A stretch of 64,000 nt of DNA from Hyparrhenia diplandra (GCA_015847255.1 JADLZK010004543.1:496001-560000), one strand, 5' to 3'; counted from the first letter of the stretch, positions 34,928 to 46,501 are shown. The notes: generated by a model not told the origin, from the sequence alone. Made by a program: numbers and translations.

Positions 34928-35530
34928 CTTTTCCCATAGTGGGACTGCATAAGAGTTACCCCACCATTTCCTTCTTCTCTCAATAGCTTAATGTTAAGAA
35001 TAACGTCGGCCTCACCCAAGTCTTTCATTTCAAAATTATTGGATAGAAAATCTTTCACTTCTTTAATTACTTCAATATTATTCCCAAATATTAAGATATC
35101 ATCCACATACAAGCATAGAATGACACCATTACCTCCACCGAATCGATAATATACACATTTATTAGCTTCATTTCTTTGCAAAGCGGGGTGATGTTAAAGT
35201 TTTGTCAAACTTCTCATGCCCTTTGCTTAGGGGCTTGCTTTAGGCCGCATACAAGGATTTTAGCAACTTACAAACCTTACCCTCTTGACCTCTTATCACA
35301 AATCCATCAAGCTGATCCATATAGATCTCTTCCTCAAGCTCTCCATTCAAGAAAGCTGTCTTAACATCCATCTGATGAATGAGAAGACCATGTGAGGCAG
35401 CCAAGGATATTAACACACGTATGGTTGTCAATCGGGCAACTGGTGAGTAAGTGTCAAAATAATCTTCTCCTTCCTTTTGTGTATAGCCCTTAGCAACTAA
35501 CCTTGCCTTGTACTTCTCAACAAGTACCAT
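34921..35530 (-). pseudogene. Copia reverse transcriptase domain
   Basis: Two minus frames form the RT core: 35530-35240 with YKARLVAKGYTQKEGEDYFD, TYSPVARLTTIRVLISLAAS, MDVKTAFLNGELEEEIYM and KVCKLLKSLY, then 35181-34921 with CLYVDDILIFG, the active-site YVDD box, and EMKDLGEADVILNIKL. The expected 'GLKQAPRQW' segment between them is partly missing or frame-shifted (35180-35240). It would copy the element RNA into DNA in virus-like particles. Confidence 0.92.
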
Positions 35531-35639
35531 CAGGCCTCATTTTCTTTTTGAAGACCCATTTACATCCCATGGGTTTACATCCATAAGGACGATCAACCAC
35601 TTCCCAAGTCCCATTTGTCATAATAGAATCCATCTCACT

Positions 35640-36585
35640 TTACACTGCTTCTTTCCACAAGTCAGCGTCAAGCGAGGAATATGCCTCAGCAATGGTTGTG
35701 GGAGTGTCTTCCACGAGGTATATAATAAAGTCATCACCAAAGATTTTTGCAACCATTCGTCTCTTACTCTTTCGAGTGACTATATTATTATCCTCCTCAG
35801 GAATATTCTCATGGGTTTCATCATCAGCGTGTACTACCGGTTCAAGTGTCTCAGGCAGAAAAGTAGAATCATGACTAGAAGTGCTAGGTGTATTTTTCAT
35901 GGGAAATTCATTCTCAAAGAATGTTGCATCTCTAGATTCCATGATTGTACCCTCAAACATATCAGGAACTCCAGAGTTTATTATTAAGAATCTATAACCC
36001 ACACTATTAATAGCATAGCCGAGAAAGACACAATCAACAGTTTTCGGTCCAAGCTTTCGCTTTTTGTTTATTGGCACGTTAACTTTTGCCAAACAACCCC
36101 AAGTCCGCAGGTAGGAAAGATTTAATCTCTTTTTCTCCCATTCCTCAAATGGTGTAATTTCTTTGTTCTTTGTGGGCACTCTATTTAGGACATGACTCGC
36201 AGTCATTATAGCCTCACCCCACCATTCCTTAGATAAACCCGCAGTACTCAACATGGCATTTACCAAGTCAGTTAGAGTACGGTTCTTTCTCTCAGCAATC
36301 CCATTGGACTGTGGTGAGTATGGTGGTGTCCTCTCATGAATTATTCCGTGCTCGCGCAAAACTACGAAAATTCATTAGAGAAATACTCTCCTCCGCGGTC
36401 GGACCGCTGCGTTTGATTTTCTTCTCAAGTTGATTTTCTACCTCAGCTTTATAGATCTTAAAATAATACAATGCTTCATCTTTTGTTTTAAGTAGATACA
36501 CGTAGCAAAATCTAGTACAATCATCTATGAAGGTTATGAAATATCTCTTGCCACCTTTGGTCAATTCTCCATTCATCTCACACAC
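35640..36585 (-). pseudogene. Copia integrase core
   Basis: The frame 36585-36334 holds the first catalytic aspartate (FITFIDDCTRFCYVYLL). The second aspartate motif, DRGGEYFSNEF, is readable near 36370-36405 but in another frame, so a frameshift lies on each side. The frame 36359-35640 gives HERTPPYSPQSNGIAERKNR with the catalytic glutamate, AWSYLRTWGCLAKV-like sequence, and a hydrophilic tail (...IPEEDNNIVTRKSKRRMVAK). Integrase inserts the DNA copy into the host chromosome. Confidence 0.92.
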
Positions 36586-36600
36586 ATCGAGTGAATTAGT

Positions 36601-37180
36601 TCAAGTGGTGCCAACTCCTCGTCGCAGTGAGCCTTGTGAGGCTTTCGAGGTTGCTTTCGCCTCAACGCATACATGGCACTTAGAACTTTTGACCATATCA
36701 AATTTTGGAATTAAATTTAAACTAGCTAAGCGGGACATGCAACCAACATTAACATGACATAATCTCGAATGCCAAATATTATTCTCAACATTATTAACCA
36801 CATGATTTACCGACTTAAAGCAAGTATCAACCAAGGACAAATGGAACAAGCCTCCGCTCTCATAACCTTTTCCAATAAAAGTTCCAAATTTAGAGACAAC
36901 ACACTTATTGGATTCAAATACTAGCTTATAGCCATCACGGCAGAGCATGGAGCCACTAATCAAGTTCTTCTTTATTGAGGGGACATGATGCACGTTCTTG
37001 AGCTGCACGGTCTTTCCCAAAGTGAGCTTGGTCGACCGTACCAACACCATGAACAGCCGCCGCGCGCCCGTTCCCCATCAACAAGGAGCCAGCCCGCCCG
37101 GCCCGATAAAAAGAAAACAAGGAAAAATCAGCACACACATGAATATTTGCACGGTATCAACCCACCAATCAGGTGAATGA
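36601..37180 (-). pseudogene. Copia protease and GAG-pre-integrase zinc domain
   Basis: Near 37175-37140 the minus strand encodes WWVDT-GANIHVC, the aspartic-protease active site, interrupted by a missing base at the DTG codon block (37152-37160). The frame 37050-36601 then gives LTLGKTVQLKNVHHVPSIKK, NLISGSMLCRDGYKL and the zinc-binding WHSRLCHVN...CHVCVEAK motif of the pre-integrase domain. The protease processes the polyprotein; the zinc domain helps integrase. Confidence 0.9.
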
Positions 37181-37249
37181 CATCTGAAAAAGCGAAGGTA
37201 AAATTTACCATACCCGTAAGTAGTCGCCCGGTCTCTCAAGCGGTGTTTG

Positions 37250-38049
37250 CTGATTTACGTGGAGGAGCAGGCTTAAACTTAGCCTCCAGGGCACTCCCTG
37301 GATAAGTGCCCAAGCTTGCCGCAGGTGAAACAATTCATCTTTTCCTTGTTCATGATCTTCTTACCCTTCTTGAAAGAAGTGGTGGGCTTCTGCTTAAGCT
37401 CTTGCTGAAATTTCTTTTTTACGTGGCTTAGGGCGATTCTTTTTGCACCACATGTGCGCTAGAACTCCCCTCATGCTGAAATTTCTTTTTACGTGGCTTA
37501 GGGCGATTCTTTTGCACCACATGTGCGCTAGAACTCCCCTCGGTGACCTTTTGCCTTTGACATCCTTTGCTCTCGCCTTGTCCTCAACATCTAGAGTCCC
37601 AACAAGCTCGTGATACTGAACTCTTGCCTCTTATGTTTCAGAGAAGTTGCAAAGTCAGTCCAAGATTGTGGTAGCTTTGCAATCATGCATCCTGCCACAA
37701 ACTTGTCGAGAAGTCCACACCCAAACAGCTCAAGTTCCTTCACCGGTGCACGTATTTCATGAGTTTGTTCGACTACCGGATGGTTCTCAACCATTCGATA
37801 GTCATGGAATTGCTCCATGACGTACAGCTCAGAACCGGCGTCAAAAATGCCGTAACGGGCCTCAAGTGCATCCCACATTGCCTTAGCAGTCGGAAGCTGC
37901 ACATATGCATCAATGAGAGAATCCCCAATGATGCTCAACAAAGCAGCCTTGCATGTGACATCATCATGATCAAAGACACGCTGCTCATCAGCGGTTCTCA
38001 CCCCAGTGGGCTGATCATTTACCACATAAAAGCAACGCATAGAGGTCAA
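37250..38049 (-). pseudogene. Copia gag with CCHC zinc knuckle
   Basis: The frame 38049-37591 has AMWDALEARYGIFDAGSELY, VMEQFHDYRMVENHPVVEQT and FVAGCMIAKLPQSWTDFATS, typical of the UBN2-type copia gag. Further along, near 37336-37280, the minus strand encodes CFTCGKLGHLSREC, a CCHC knuckle that binds element RNA. The frames between are shifted, and a 67-bp tandem duplication (37403-37540) adds sequence between capsid and knuckle. Confidence 0.9.
37403..37540. repeat. Tandem duplication inside copia gag, period 71 bp
   Basis: TGCTGAAATTTCTTTTT...GAACTCCCCT occurs at 37403-37471 and 37474-37540. The copies differ by single T insertions in the T-run. A period of 71 is not a multiple of three, so the duplication shifts the gag frame. 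Confidence 0.92.
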
Positions 38050-38166
38050 CCACAGAACAGTTTTCTAGCGCCATCTCTTATAATGAGTTCCCTCAAATGC
38101 AGTTGGTTTTAACAAACCCGCAAAGGCAACAGATGAAAATTGCCTAAAATTATCACGTTTTTGGAT

Positions 38167-39153
38167 TGTTAGAAAATTAGGCATTTTCATGTTTAATTTA
38201 ATTCATGTAAATGACGCAAGCAAGATAGAGATGATGTCATATATGTGCTTGACAAAAACAGAATGTATTCAACATTATCATGAATATTTCTTTAGAGAAA
38301 ACCAGCAAGATATGACAAGAAATATTGTTCAAATAAAACATGTCGATCATGCTGTTAACACTAACCAGAGCGACTGAGATTTTGACAATAAAATTAAGAA
38401 GTCGTTTTGCGAAGTCATACCCTGCGGCAAAGCCGGAAGCACCCGAGAACGACACGGTGCTTTGTTGGTGTAACCGTCCTTTCGATGCCGTGCAGAAAGG
38501 GTTGCAGTGCCGATTCCTGCGATCTCCGCCTAGCGCATAAAGAACACACGGAAGAAGTAGCGGTAGTAGTCGTGCGGCGCCGCGACACTCCCCAAAAAAC
38601 GTGATCGCCCGATCTCCACCCCGAGCAGGTGAACTCGATGAAGCGGCGCGTTTTGAGGAGGCCTACTCTTCCCGTACTTGTGCGCACAAGAACAGGAACG
38701 AAGATGCCATCGAACAGCAAGAACTTTGGTTATTTTCTGAGAACCCAGCGCACTGACTAGACGAGGAAGAGTATATATATACTCTACGCTCCTCAGAAGC
38801 CGAAACAACTCAGGAACATGAGCAGGCTGTAGACGTAACGCTAGTGGATCCAAAACTCCCGTATTCACTTTGTCAAATATTTAATGGTGATGGAAGAAAC
38901 TTCCGTAACTCTTCCAATCAATATTTCTCATTAGCAAAGTGGAAGACGGTACAGTAATTGATTGCTAGCTTGCTTCTCGTTGCCAGACTTTCTGCCTTCC
39001 TTGCCTTCCACATGGCCAGGCCATGCGTCCGAGGCATGTGTGTGCATGTGGCCCATTCTTGTATTATAAACAAATGATTATTATTTAATATAAATCATAG
39101 AGTTTATTATTTATTGAATATATTATATGGATTTAATCCACAATATATCAACA
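38167..39153 (-). repeat. Right (5') LTR of the copia element
   Basis: 987 bp with the same ends as the left LTR. Small indel differences cluster at 38400-38650. Confidence 0.93.
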
Positions 39154-39311
39154 GTAGCTTCATCTGCTTTTTAATAGGTTGTAACACCATTATTTTTTTA
39201 AGACATATGACAAACGTTTTTTTCAAGATGTGTGTGACACCGGCGTCGTCTCTCCCCAGCTTCATGCCTCAAGGCTAGAGCTGCCCGAGCGGTCGCAAGA
39301 CACACCCGATC

Positions 39312-39982
39312 AACAGTCAACAGTGAGTAATCTAGGCGGCGCAGGGCGCAAGGGCAGGTGGAAGGTGGGCGAGGTGGCGACGACGGCGGACCGCGACGGC
39401 GCGCGTCCTTCTCTGCGTGGGCGGACCGGGCGTCGCCGAGTCCCTGGCGCATCAAGGCGCCCGGCGGTTGGCGTGGTGCCGCGCGCCACCCCATCTGTCC
39501 CACCCCTCCTCCACTGCCCGTCCGAGCTCCTCCTACGAGTTGGCTGGCGGCCGACTGGCGATTCCGGCGTATGATCTACGTCGGCGGCCTCTATACGTCA
39601 GTGCCGGACCTTTTGTGCTTCTTCCAGCGGTGATGACGTCTGCGGATGTCAATTTCCTTCCTGAAGGCATTGCTGGAGCACTTCCTTGCCACCTGCTGCC
39701 TGTATGGAGTCAGCTCGTTACTGTGTCTCGCCGGCTATCTTCAGGGGAACAGCTGCAATGTTTGAGCAAGCTAAGAGCACACTCTCCTTGATGAGCAATA
39801 CAACGATCAAATGGAGGGTGGAAGCATATATTTGCTTCAGTTCTTTTGTCCATCTTAGGGACTGGTTCTGCTCTTTTTATTTTTTATGCTTTATGCAATC
39901 CTTGTAATAATTGGTTGGGTACGTCCACGGACGTAGAGCGAAGATGTTCTCATCCATTATTTAAAAAACAGTCAACAGTGAG
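39312..39982. repeat. 16-bp target-site duplication of a retroposed segment
   Basis: AACAGTCAACAGTGAG is present at 39312-39327 and 39967-39982. The right copy follows an A-run, so one or two A residues at its border are ambiguous. Confidence 0.75.
39328..39966 (+). mobile_element. Retroposed segment: LINE 3' end or processed pseudogene
   Basis: A 639-bp segment lies between 16-bp direct repeats and ends TTATTTAAAAAA, the signature of target-primed reverse transcription. The first half is GC-rich (39328-39560) and reads as several overlapping frames; the second half resembles a 3' untranslated region, with TTGTAATAATTGG and a short stem around GTCCACGGAC near 39920-39935, as in plant L1 elements. 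No reverse-transcriptase motif is present, so it is either a 5'-truncated LINE, a SINE-like element or a processed gene copy. Confidence 0.5.
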
Positions 39983-40692
39983 AAGGCGGCGGACGGTGAC
40001 AGATCGTCCTGGGGCTGTCCACGGTACTCTTCGGCCTTGGACTTTAGCACGTACTATCTGAGTTAGCTTGCACATTAATTGGACGAAGGTGCTGCTAATG
40101 GCGGCTTTTATTGCTTGCATCAAGAACAATTAGGTGGAGGTGCCGTTGGCGCTCGCCTCCAGAGTGAGGAAGAACTCGCCACCAGATAGGTGAACGGTGC
40201 TGTTGGTAGCTGTGCTTCATACCACTGGCAGGATTGTCAAATAGTACTTGGATTGGATTTGATTATAAAGTTTATTTTGTCTACAGCATTGCCAATGAAC
40301 ATGTTAGTGTAATGTTCAAATTTACATATTGTGTAGGACTATGATTCATTTTTGAGATTTTTAGGTTGTGTGCTCTGCTAAGTCTGTTACTGGGTCCTTA
40401 TGCTGCTGTTAAGTGTGTTACTGGGCCCTCATGCTCCTCCTTCATGAAGCTTATGAGGGCACGTGCAACGTGAGCAAACATGGATGTTAGCCTGAGCAAA
40501 AAGTATCTTCATCATTTCGGCACAGAGCACGAGACCACTATCTCTCGACAGCAGGCGCACATCGAGAGCACAAAAACTTTTGCTTGCTTGAGTGAGCATT
40601 ATCAGTTCACAGTGTACTCTAGGGAGTCTGCTTTTACTTGCAGCACCCTCTCCGGTGTGTGCTTCTATATTGTGCTAGTTGGAGCAATGAAC

Positions 40693-41091
40693 TCATCTGA
40701 AGGCTATACTGAAGGTGATCATGGATACAAGGAGTATTGGTTTTTCAAAAGCAAATACTCCTAGTATCCAAGTGAAAACAGCACGCAGTCCATTTCTAGA
40801 AGAAATTGCCGCCCTAATCTGAGAGAACTGTGCCTTTGCAGCATTTGCTGGAGGCACAACCATCTTTGCAGCACCTATATGATAAGCCACTGATGTGACT
40901 ATCACACGAGCTGTGAGCGACAGGTTGATGGTGCCTGGACAGTCCAGCTGCTCTGGGATATTGGGCAGTGATGGAAGGCTGGTAAACAAAGATCTGCTTC
41001 TGTTGCTATTCCTCATGCCTCCCATGCCTGAAGTGTAGCCTTTTGAAGTTGGAGAATTTGTGGACGTCAGTTGCCATGTGAGGGACAGCAA
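40693..41091 (-). CDS. Unrecognised 132-codon minus frame
   Basis: Starts MLSLTWQLTSTNSPTSKGYT, has a serine/asparagine-rich N-terminal part with GMGGMRNSNRSR, then a hydrophobic central segment NLSLTARVIVTSVAYHIGAA and a hydrophobic C-terminal segment AVFTWILGVFAFEKPILLV. The first 30 codons fall in a repeated block; the 'GGMRN' and 'LPSLPNIPEQLDCPG' parts look coding. The copies at 44140 and 47620 keep the same start region but are otherwise degenerate. No family recognised; it may be an exon or chance. Confidence 0.25.
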   Translation of the reverse strand: MLSLTWQLTSTNSPTSKGYTSGMGGMRNSNRSRSLFTSLPSLPNIPEQLDCPGTINLSLTARVIVTSVAYHIGAAKMVVPPANAAKAQFSQIRAAISSRNGLRAVFTWILGVFAFEKPILLVSMITFSIAFR

Positions 41092-41810
41092 TTCAAGTGA
41101 ATCGATGAAGCGTATACCTCTACATGGTATCAGTATATCAATCTTCGTCCTTAAGGTTTAGCCTACCTTGCATAATGTTTCTCTCGCTTAACTGGTAGGG
41201 AGACAAGTATATTTATAGAGGTTGTCGAATTTACTCCCTGGTTCTGTAGGATCAGTAAGCATTTTGCTTATCACAAGGCTCTCTGACATGAACTGAATTG
41301 CTGCACCTGTTTTCGTGCAGTGTCAGTGAGTAGATAGTGTCGTATTGCTGGTACTATTTTTATTCCAATTAATGGAGTTTCTAAGTTTAAGAAACTAGAA
41401 TATGTAGAATACTTGATATGTCCACCACCTTGAACTTTTATTGCCATCAGGAATCACGAGCTGACCTTCATTATTTCTAGGAGAGGCTCCTTGCCATTTG
41501 AATCCATATTCTATTATATATATATAAAAAGAGTCAATGAGACTCGGGTAATAAATAAGTCAAAATTAATTTATTTTTGTGTACACTGTGTACAGCCAAA
41601 ACTAAGCAAATCAGAACTTAGCTCAAAGCTACAAGGCTTCAGGAACAAAAGAACTATACCAAGCTAAAGATACAGAAACAAGGCTGACCAAACTGCTGAA
41701 ACAAAAGGTAGGCAGATATGGCGAGCAGAGCATGCCCAAACTGTCCACAGCCGAGAAATCCAACACCAGTTCTTTGATAGGGCTGATAACTGAGGATGAG
41801 AAAAAATAAT

Positions 41811-41873
41811 AATAAGAAGCGAGCAGTTCATTTAGCAATAAGAAGCGAGCAGTTCATTTAGCAATAAGAAGCT
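41811..41873. repeat. 26-bp tandem repeat, 2.4 copies
   Basis: AATAAGAAGCGAGCAGTTCA plus TTTAGC repeats at 41811 and 41837, with a partial third at 41863. Confidence 0.92.
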
Positions 41874-43065
41874 AAGCATGGTCATAAGCACCCTGGAAGG
41901 CCCATGCATACCCTCGGTCCAAAATTTTCCAATATGTTAGGAGCACAACGTAGTCAGAGGAACTCTAGGCTTTATTATAATATAATAATTGATTTTCAGG
42001 TTGAGGCTTGAGCAGCCAAAATTGTGTTAGATGATTTGTGAAATGGCATCTGGACATTCAATTCAAATGCATGCACAAAGCCAACGGAACCATGGTTCTT
42101 TGATGTATGCACAATTCATTCTCTTGGTCGGGGATTGTACAGTACCAGCCTATGTTGCCGCGATGGGCCAAGAACTTGCACTTGTTAGGGGCTCTTGTTT
42201 TCAGCTCTTACTAATTAGCAGGGTTAACACATAAATATTATGCATAGCAGGAATATGCTAGCGCTGATTTCACCAAACACCGCAAATTGGCTGTCCTTTT
42301 GTAGAGGACAATCGCCCATGTCCAAGATAACTATGCTGGACACCCTCTCTCCCACAGTTCAAATTGTAGCACATGTGGCGTAACCCATTGAAATACCAGA
42401 CGCAGGGATTCAGATCTTATTACATCCTACTCCCTCGCATGCCTAAATATGCAGTTCTTCTGAATTACTGCAAGAGGAAGGAGCAAACGTAACTCGGTGT
42501 AGAAAAAGCTCCTGGGAAATATTATGTCTTGCATGACGATTGCATGACGAAAGCAAAACAAAATACCCTTATGTTTCTTTATTTGAAGTTAAAGAGGAAG
42601 AATCAAGAATGGGAATACAGGCATAAGGGATACAATCATCATTAGTACGCAGCGAGTAAATAATGTTAGTACTGCTGGTTCTAGCTAGGATTTCTGCTAG
42701 TGTTAAAAGCCATGAGTGTTGCCTATCTCTACTAATGGATCATCAGATTGCAATGAGATACCAAAGATCTTGTATAGCCAAGTTGGAGCCATAGCCAAGC
42801 TTCTTGGACACCTAGTTCCACAATCGTTTGTGGAGCGTAAATTCATGGTAGAGCATACCTTTGTGGCTTATCATCCGTTCTCTCATGTAGAGTTCCGCCA
42901 AATACCACGTAAGTAACATTCGTGGTGGTAAGGAATAGGAAGTGAGCAAATACTAACGGCTGCTTCACCTTTTCTTGATACCTGCCAAGCCTATTGGACG
43001 CCTTGTTTATTAAGGGAAGCATTATGTTGTGTGCATGAATGAACGAAAATCTACATCACAATCGG

Positions 43066-44700
43066 ATCAGTATGCATTCAGTTTCCCACATGCTTCCTAT
43101 ATGGTACAAAGACACTCTGTGCAAGCTCTATTTTGTGAATGACTGATTGACATTTTTTCATAGGACATGTGCTATCAACTTATTGTTTTTTCAAGTAGAA
43201 GTGTACAACTTCCTCCTAACTTTCTCTAAAGTATCGAAATATATAGTCTGGAAAAGAAAACACAGAAAGCTCATGCATAGTTCAAATGTTCAATACAGAT
43301 GAGGAAGGACTAATCAGAATGCTCCTTGTTCCTTTTTACCAATGTTCTCTGTTTTCTTTATGTATTTCTTCACAAAAGTTGGAGCAACATACTCGCTCGT
43401 TGATATTCACACGATGACGGCCCCTGTTTGTAAGTGTTAAGCTCTAAGCATTCTGTGAATGTGAAGGCTGGGATACTCTATCCCGTAATCTAAAAAAAAA
43501 AAAAGACGAGAACGGCCAAGAAATCGATGATGATGGAGTTCAGCTTTAGTTTCCAGCTACATTTCACAAGAAAACTTACTCCAGTAAGTTAGAGTTTGTG
43601 TGTCTATATGTCGCATTGCAGATCACAATCCTTACTGCAATTTGTGATAGTTGCGAATTTGCACTGGTTGTGTAGACTTGTTGAGCAATCATGATAATCG
43701 GAGATAATGACAGGTCATTTTCTCAAAAGGAAAAATAACAACAGATCTCTAGTTAGGACCCAGATTTATTAGAGCATGAGCGAAACCTATCTAATAAGCA
43801 AGAGCCACTCTTTCGCACCTTGAGATGGAGATGGCGGCCGAACAATTCGCGGCTGTATTCGAGAAAAACAATTCACGGCTGATGATTCATTAGATTTAAT
43901 GGCATCACCAAGACTTAGGCCTGCAGGAGACGAAGGATTCAGGCGATCCCATCCACCTTAGGGCCTTTTTTGATGAGCGGGTACCAAGCTGGGTCTCTGA
44001 CTTCAGTGTTGGCGCTTTTATTTTTCTATGAAACCTCAGTGCTGTCGCTTGGCGTTCCCTCTAGCTCTCATTGTTTCTGGTTCATCTCAGAGAGTGGATT
44101 AGAGCGTATTTTCTAATGGTGTGACTTTCTGACATTGGTATTCCTCATGTCTACCATGCCTAAAGGGCCCCCCCCTGCGGAAGGTCACAGATTTCATAAT
44201 TTGTGGACAATAATTCTCATGTGTGGAACAACACCTCGAGTACTGAATGCAAGCTGATAGGTGATAAGCAAGCTATTTTCAAACATGGTTTTTATATACC
44301 AGCCTTTGAGACTGAACTTTAGCTTACCTTACTAACTTGTATAGTTGTATGTCATATATAGACTTCAAACTTTCTGAAATAGTCACTCCAATATATAGTA
44401 GGCCGGATGCATAAGTTTACTTGTCTTGGTTGGCCAAGTCTATGGGCTTGCCTGAATTCGTTAACCCCTTGCATTTAAATTGAAATTAGTATAGTTAATT
44501 AGTTCAGTCCTCTCGGTCTAGTAGTCAACAGAATGCTGTCGTGACTGAGTCATGACAATCACTGGTGTACTCTTGGCTGGACAAGAAGCTTAGATAGTTG
44601 CATCAGTTAGTGTTACTACAAATGGACTCCGATGATAGATCTGTCGACAGTACAATGACGTGCTCGGATCAATCAGCATTGGAATGAAGTGGTCATGTCT
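43066..44700. repeat. Large duplicated block, copy 1 (matches 46890-48065)
   Basis: Collinear similarity to 46890-48065 is visible at many points: CAGTATG...TTTCC.CATG, GCTATCAACTTATTG, ATAATCGGAGATAA, GGATTAGAG.GTATT, TTGGTATTCCTCATG, TGACAATCA.TGG, and AATGGACTC. Divergence is moderate with many indels, so the duplication is old. No gene was recognised in either copy. Confidence 0.75.
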
Positions 44701-44703
44701 ATC

Positions 44704-44785
44704 GGCAATGCCAAAGGACTCTAGCCCAAATGGTTAGGGAATTTCGATGGCACCCCTCCGGTCCTGAGTTCGACTCACCATTGGA
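44704..44785 (+). ncRNA. tRNA-derived SINE head (candidate)
   Basis: TAGCCCAAATGG (44722-44733) matches the Pol III A box and GAGTTCGACTC (44766-44776) the B box, about 33 bp apart, as in tRNA-derived SINEs. It sits exactly where the duplicated copy at 48065 lacks it. No clear poly-A tail or flanking duplication was found, so its 3' limit is open. Confidence 0.45.
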
Positions 44786-44960
44786 CCGAATTTTAGGCCA
44801 ACTAGGCTGAAAAACAATAGGACTAGAAAACAACGACCAACTACTAAAAGTTAACCAACTTCTAGTGCACGAGACAACACTGAAAACAACTCGGTTGAAA
44901 GAAACAAAAACCAAACTACCAGCTTCACTCAATCTATAAGAATGACCTTACGAAAACCGT

Positions 44961-45170
44961 CTCCAACAACCGTGACCCAAAATACAAGACGTATTCATCA
45001 TTTAGGTAGCGCTACAGACAAAGGGTTCAATACCCATTTTTGGTCTTCACCAACAGTAACACCCAATAGACAACTCTATCTGCAAATGGGTCTCGAGGAG
45101 GATACCCAGATTTGGGTTATGTCTCTCCTAACATCTAAAATGGGTGTTCCATATAGGTATTCTGTTGGAG
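44961..45170. mobile_element. MITE-like segment with CTCCAACA ends (candidate)
   Basis: CTCCAACAACCG at 44961 and TCTGTTGGAG at 45161-45170 form a short inverted repeat about 210 bp apart, a pattern seen in small non-coding grass transposons. The inverted part is only 8-10 bp and no target-site duplication was confirmed. Confidence 0.3.
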
Positions 45171-45819
45171 GCCCAAATAGCACCACTGAAGACTAATTTT
45201 GCTTCGGTCCCCTTATGGTAGCTTCTTGGAGATAGTTATAACTAAAGCTAAGAGAACCAGGGAAGCCAACAGAATTCAACCCTTGGAAGGCGGCACCCTC
45301 TAGCTACCCTTTGCTCTGAAGACATGGCAATAGACCCACTAGTTTTCTCTAGACTAGAAGGGGAGCAACAGCTTAACACATGATGCCATCACCTCTCTTG
45401 AATGCCTAAAGTTTAAAAAGGAACTCAAGTCATTTGACCATCGCCAATGATCTGCTTCGAGTGGGTCTTTATTACCTTGTTCATTTTTGGTTGTTGTCCA
45501 TGCCCGATCACGGCTTTGATGGCTACCATATTTGCCTTAGTGAGCGGATGGACAAAGTGTTTTGAAAATAGTTCAACTGTTCGGCAGCAAATGTTTCCAA
45601 CTTTTCCAATTTTCTTAACTAGAAGCTCCTGATGAGTTATTTGAGTTGTCCCTTTTCCAATTTTTCTTTTGGCTTTCTTGGTAAGTCAACTACTTTTGCA
45701 ATGAGGACAGGATTAGCTCCACTAGCGAAAAGGAGTACTAGGTGAAGAACAAGGGAGCCCCTCTTCAGGAACAAAAGAAGGGTAGCTGGTGTTTAGAAGA
45801 TTACATAGTGCTAGAGTTA

Positions 45820-46005
45820 GGCCCTGTTTGGTTTAGAAAAGTCCTAGGACTTTTTAGTCCCAGGGACTAATTAAAAATAGTCCCTCTGAGAGAGTCTTTT
45901 TGAGACTAATAGGGAAAAAGTCCCTAAAAGTCACTACCTGTTTGATTTCTCAGGGACTTTTTTTAGTCTCAGGGATTAAAAAGTCCCTCAACCAAACACA
46001 GGGCC
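45820..46005. mobile_element. Tourist-like MITE (PIF/Harbinger type), 186 bp
   Basis: The ends are GGCCCTGTTTGGTTTAG and, reverse-complemented, GGCCCTGTGTTTGGTTGAG, with TTA on both sides (45817-45819 and 46006-46008). A TTA or TAA duplication with GG-start ends is typical of the PIF/Harbinger superfamily. It is non-coding and rich in inverted AGTCCC/GGGACT motifs, so it could fold into a hairpin. Confidence 0.88.
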
Positions 46006-46501
46006 TTAGAAACATCTAGATCTTGAGGTTCCAAATTTAAACTATCAGGTTGTTGCTAAATCAGTGGGAGAGACAGCGCTCAGGTCATTGATACAATGAA
46101 ATCATCAATGCCAAGTGCTGGAGTCACATGTGACTGAAGGTCATTTTTTTTATTGATTGAACTGAGTTGTCAGGTACCATTATTTGTAGACTGCTTGGTG
46201 GCACATAGTGCACTGCAAGTCCACTCTTGTAAGTTTCAACATTGAGTCCCGCTTTTGTTACAAGGCCCCCTAGGGCAACTTCTTCAACCATCGAAGTCTG
46301 TGTGCGGAGATGCCCAAAGTTGAAGATGTGGCAATGTGTTGTTCAAAGTGATACATTTCCTGTACTTCATCATCAAGCATTGGCCAAAATGAAAAACCTG
46401 AGCTGAGATTACAGTCTCGTCCAATGATGAATCAGCAACAGTGATCGTGTTCAACTAGTCAACTTCCGATGGTAAGGTCCACTTGTTATCTGTTGCAGCA
46501 C

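Larger units (their letters stand above)
32628..39153 (-). mobile_element. Ty1/copia LTR retrotransposon, full-length, frames broken
   Basis: Two LTRs of 984 and 987 bp flank a minus-strand gag-protease-integrase-reverse transcriptase-RNase H order, which is diagnostic of Ty1/copia. All domains are recognisable, but the single long frame expected of copia is split by several short indels. The LTRs are almost the same, differing by a few substitutions and indels (for example near 32862 versus 38400), so the insertion is young. No standard TGGTATCAGAGC primer site was seen next to the right LTR; the leader reads ATCCAAAAACGTGATAA. The copia lineage was not assigned. Confidence 0.93.
32623..39158. 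repeat. 5-bp target-site duplication GTAGC of the copia element
   Basis: GTAGC at 32623-32627 and 39154-39158 directly flank the LTR ends. Confidence 0.93.
39983..43065. other. Stretch without a supported gene
   Basis: A 132-codon minus frame (41091-40693, with NLSLTARVIVTSVAYHIGAA) has protein-like composition but no recognised family. Its upstream end (41003-41100) belongs to a block repeated near 44140 and 47620. A 94-codon plus frame overlaps at 40480-40764. No splice pattern could be assigned. The rest is AT-rich. Confidence 0.35.

Noticed and set aside
43480..43505. A-run after TCCCGTAATC as a LINE end
   Set aside because: No target-site duplication could be matched upstream, and the sequence falls in a duplicated block where the other copy lacks a clear boundary.
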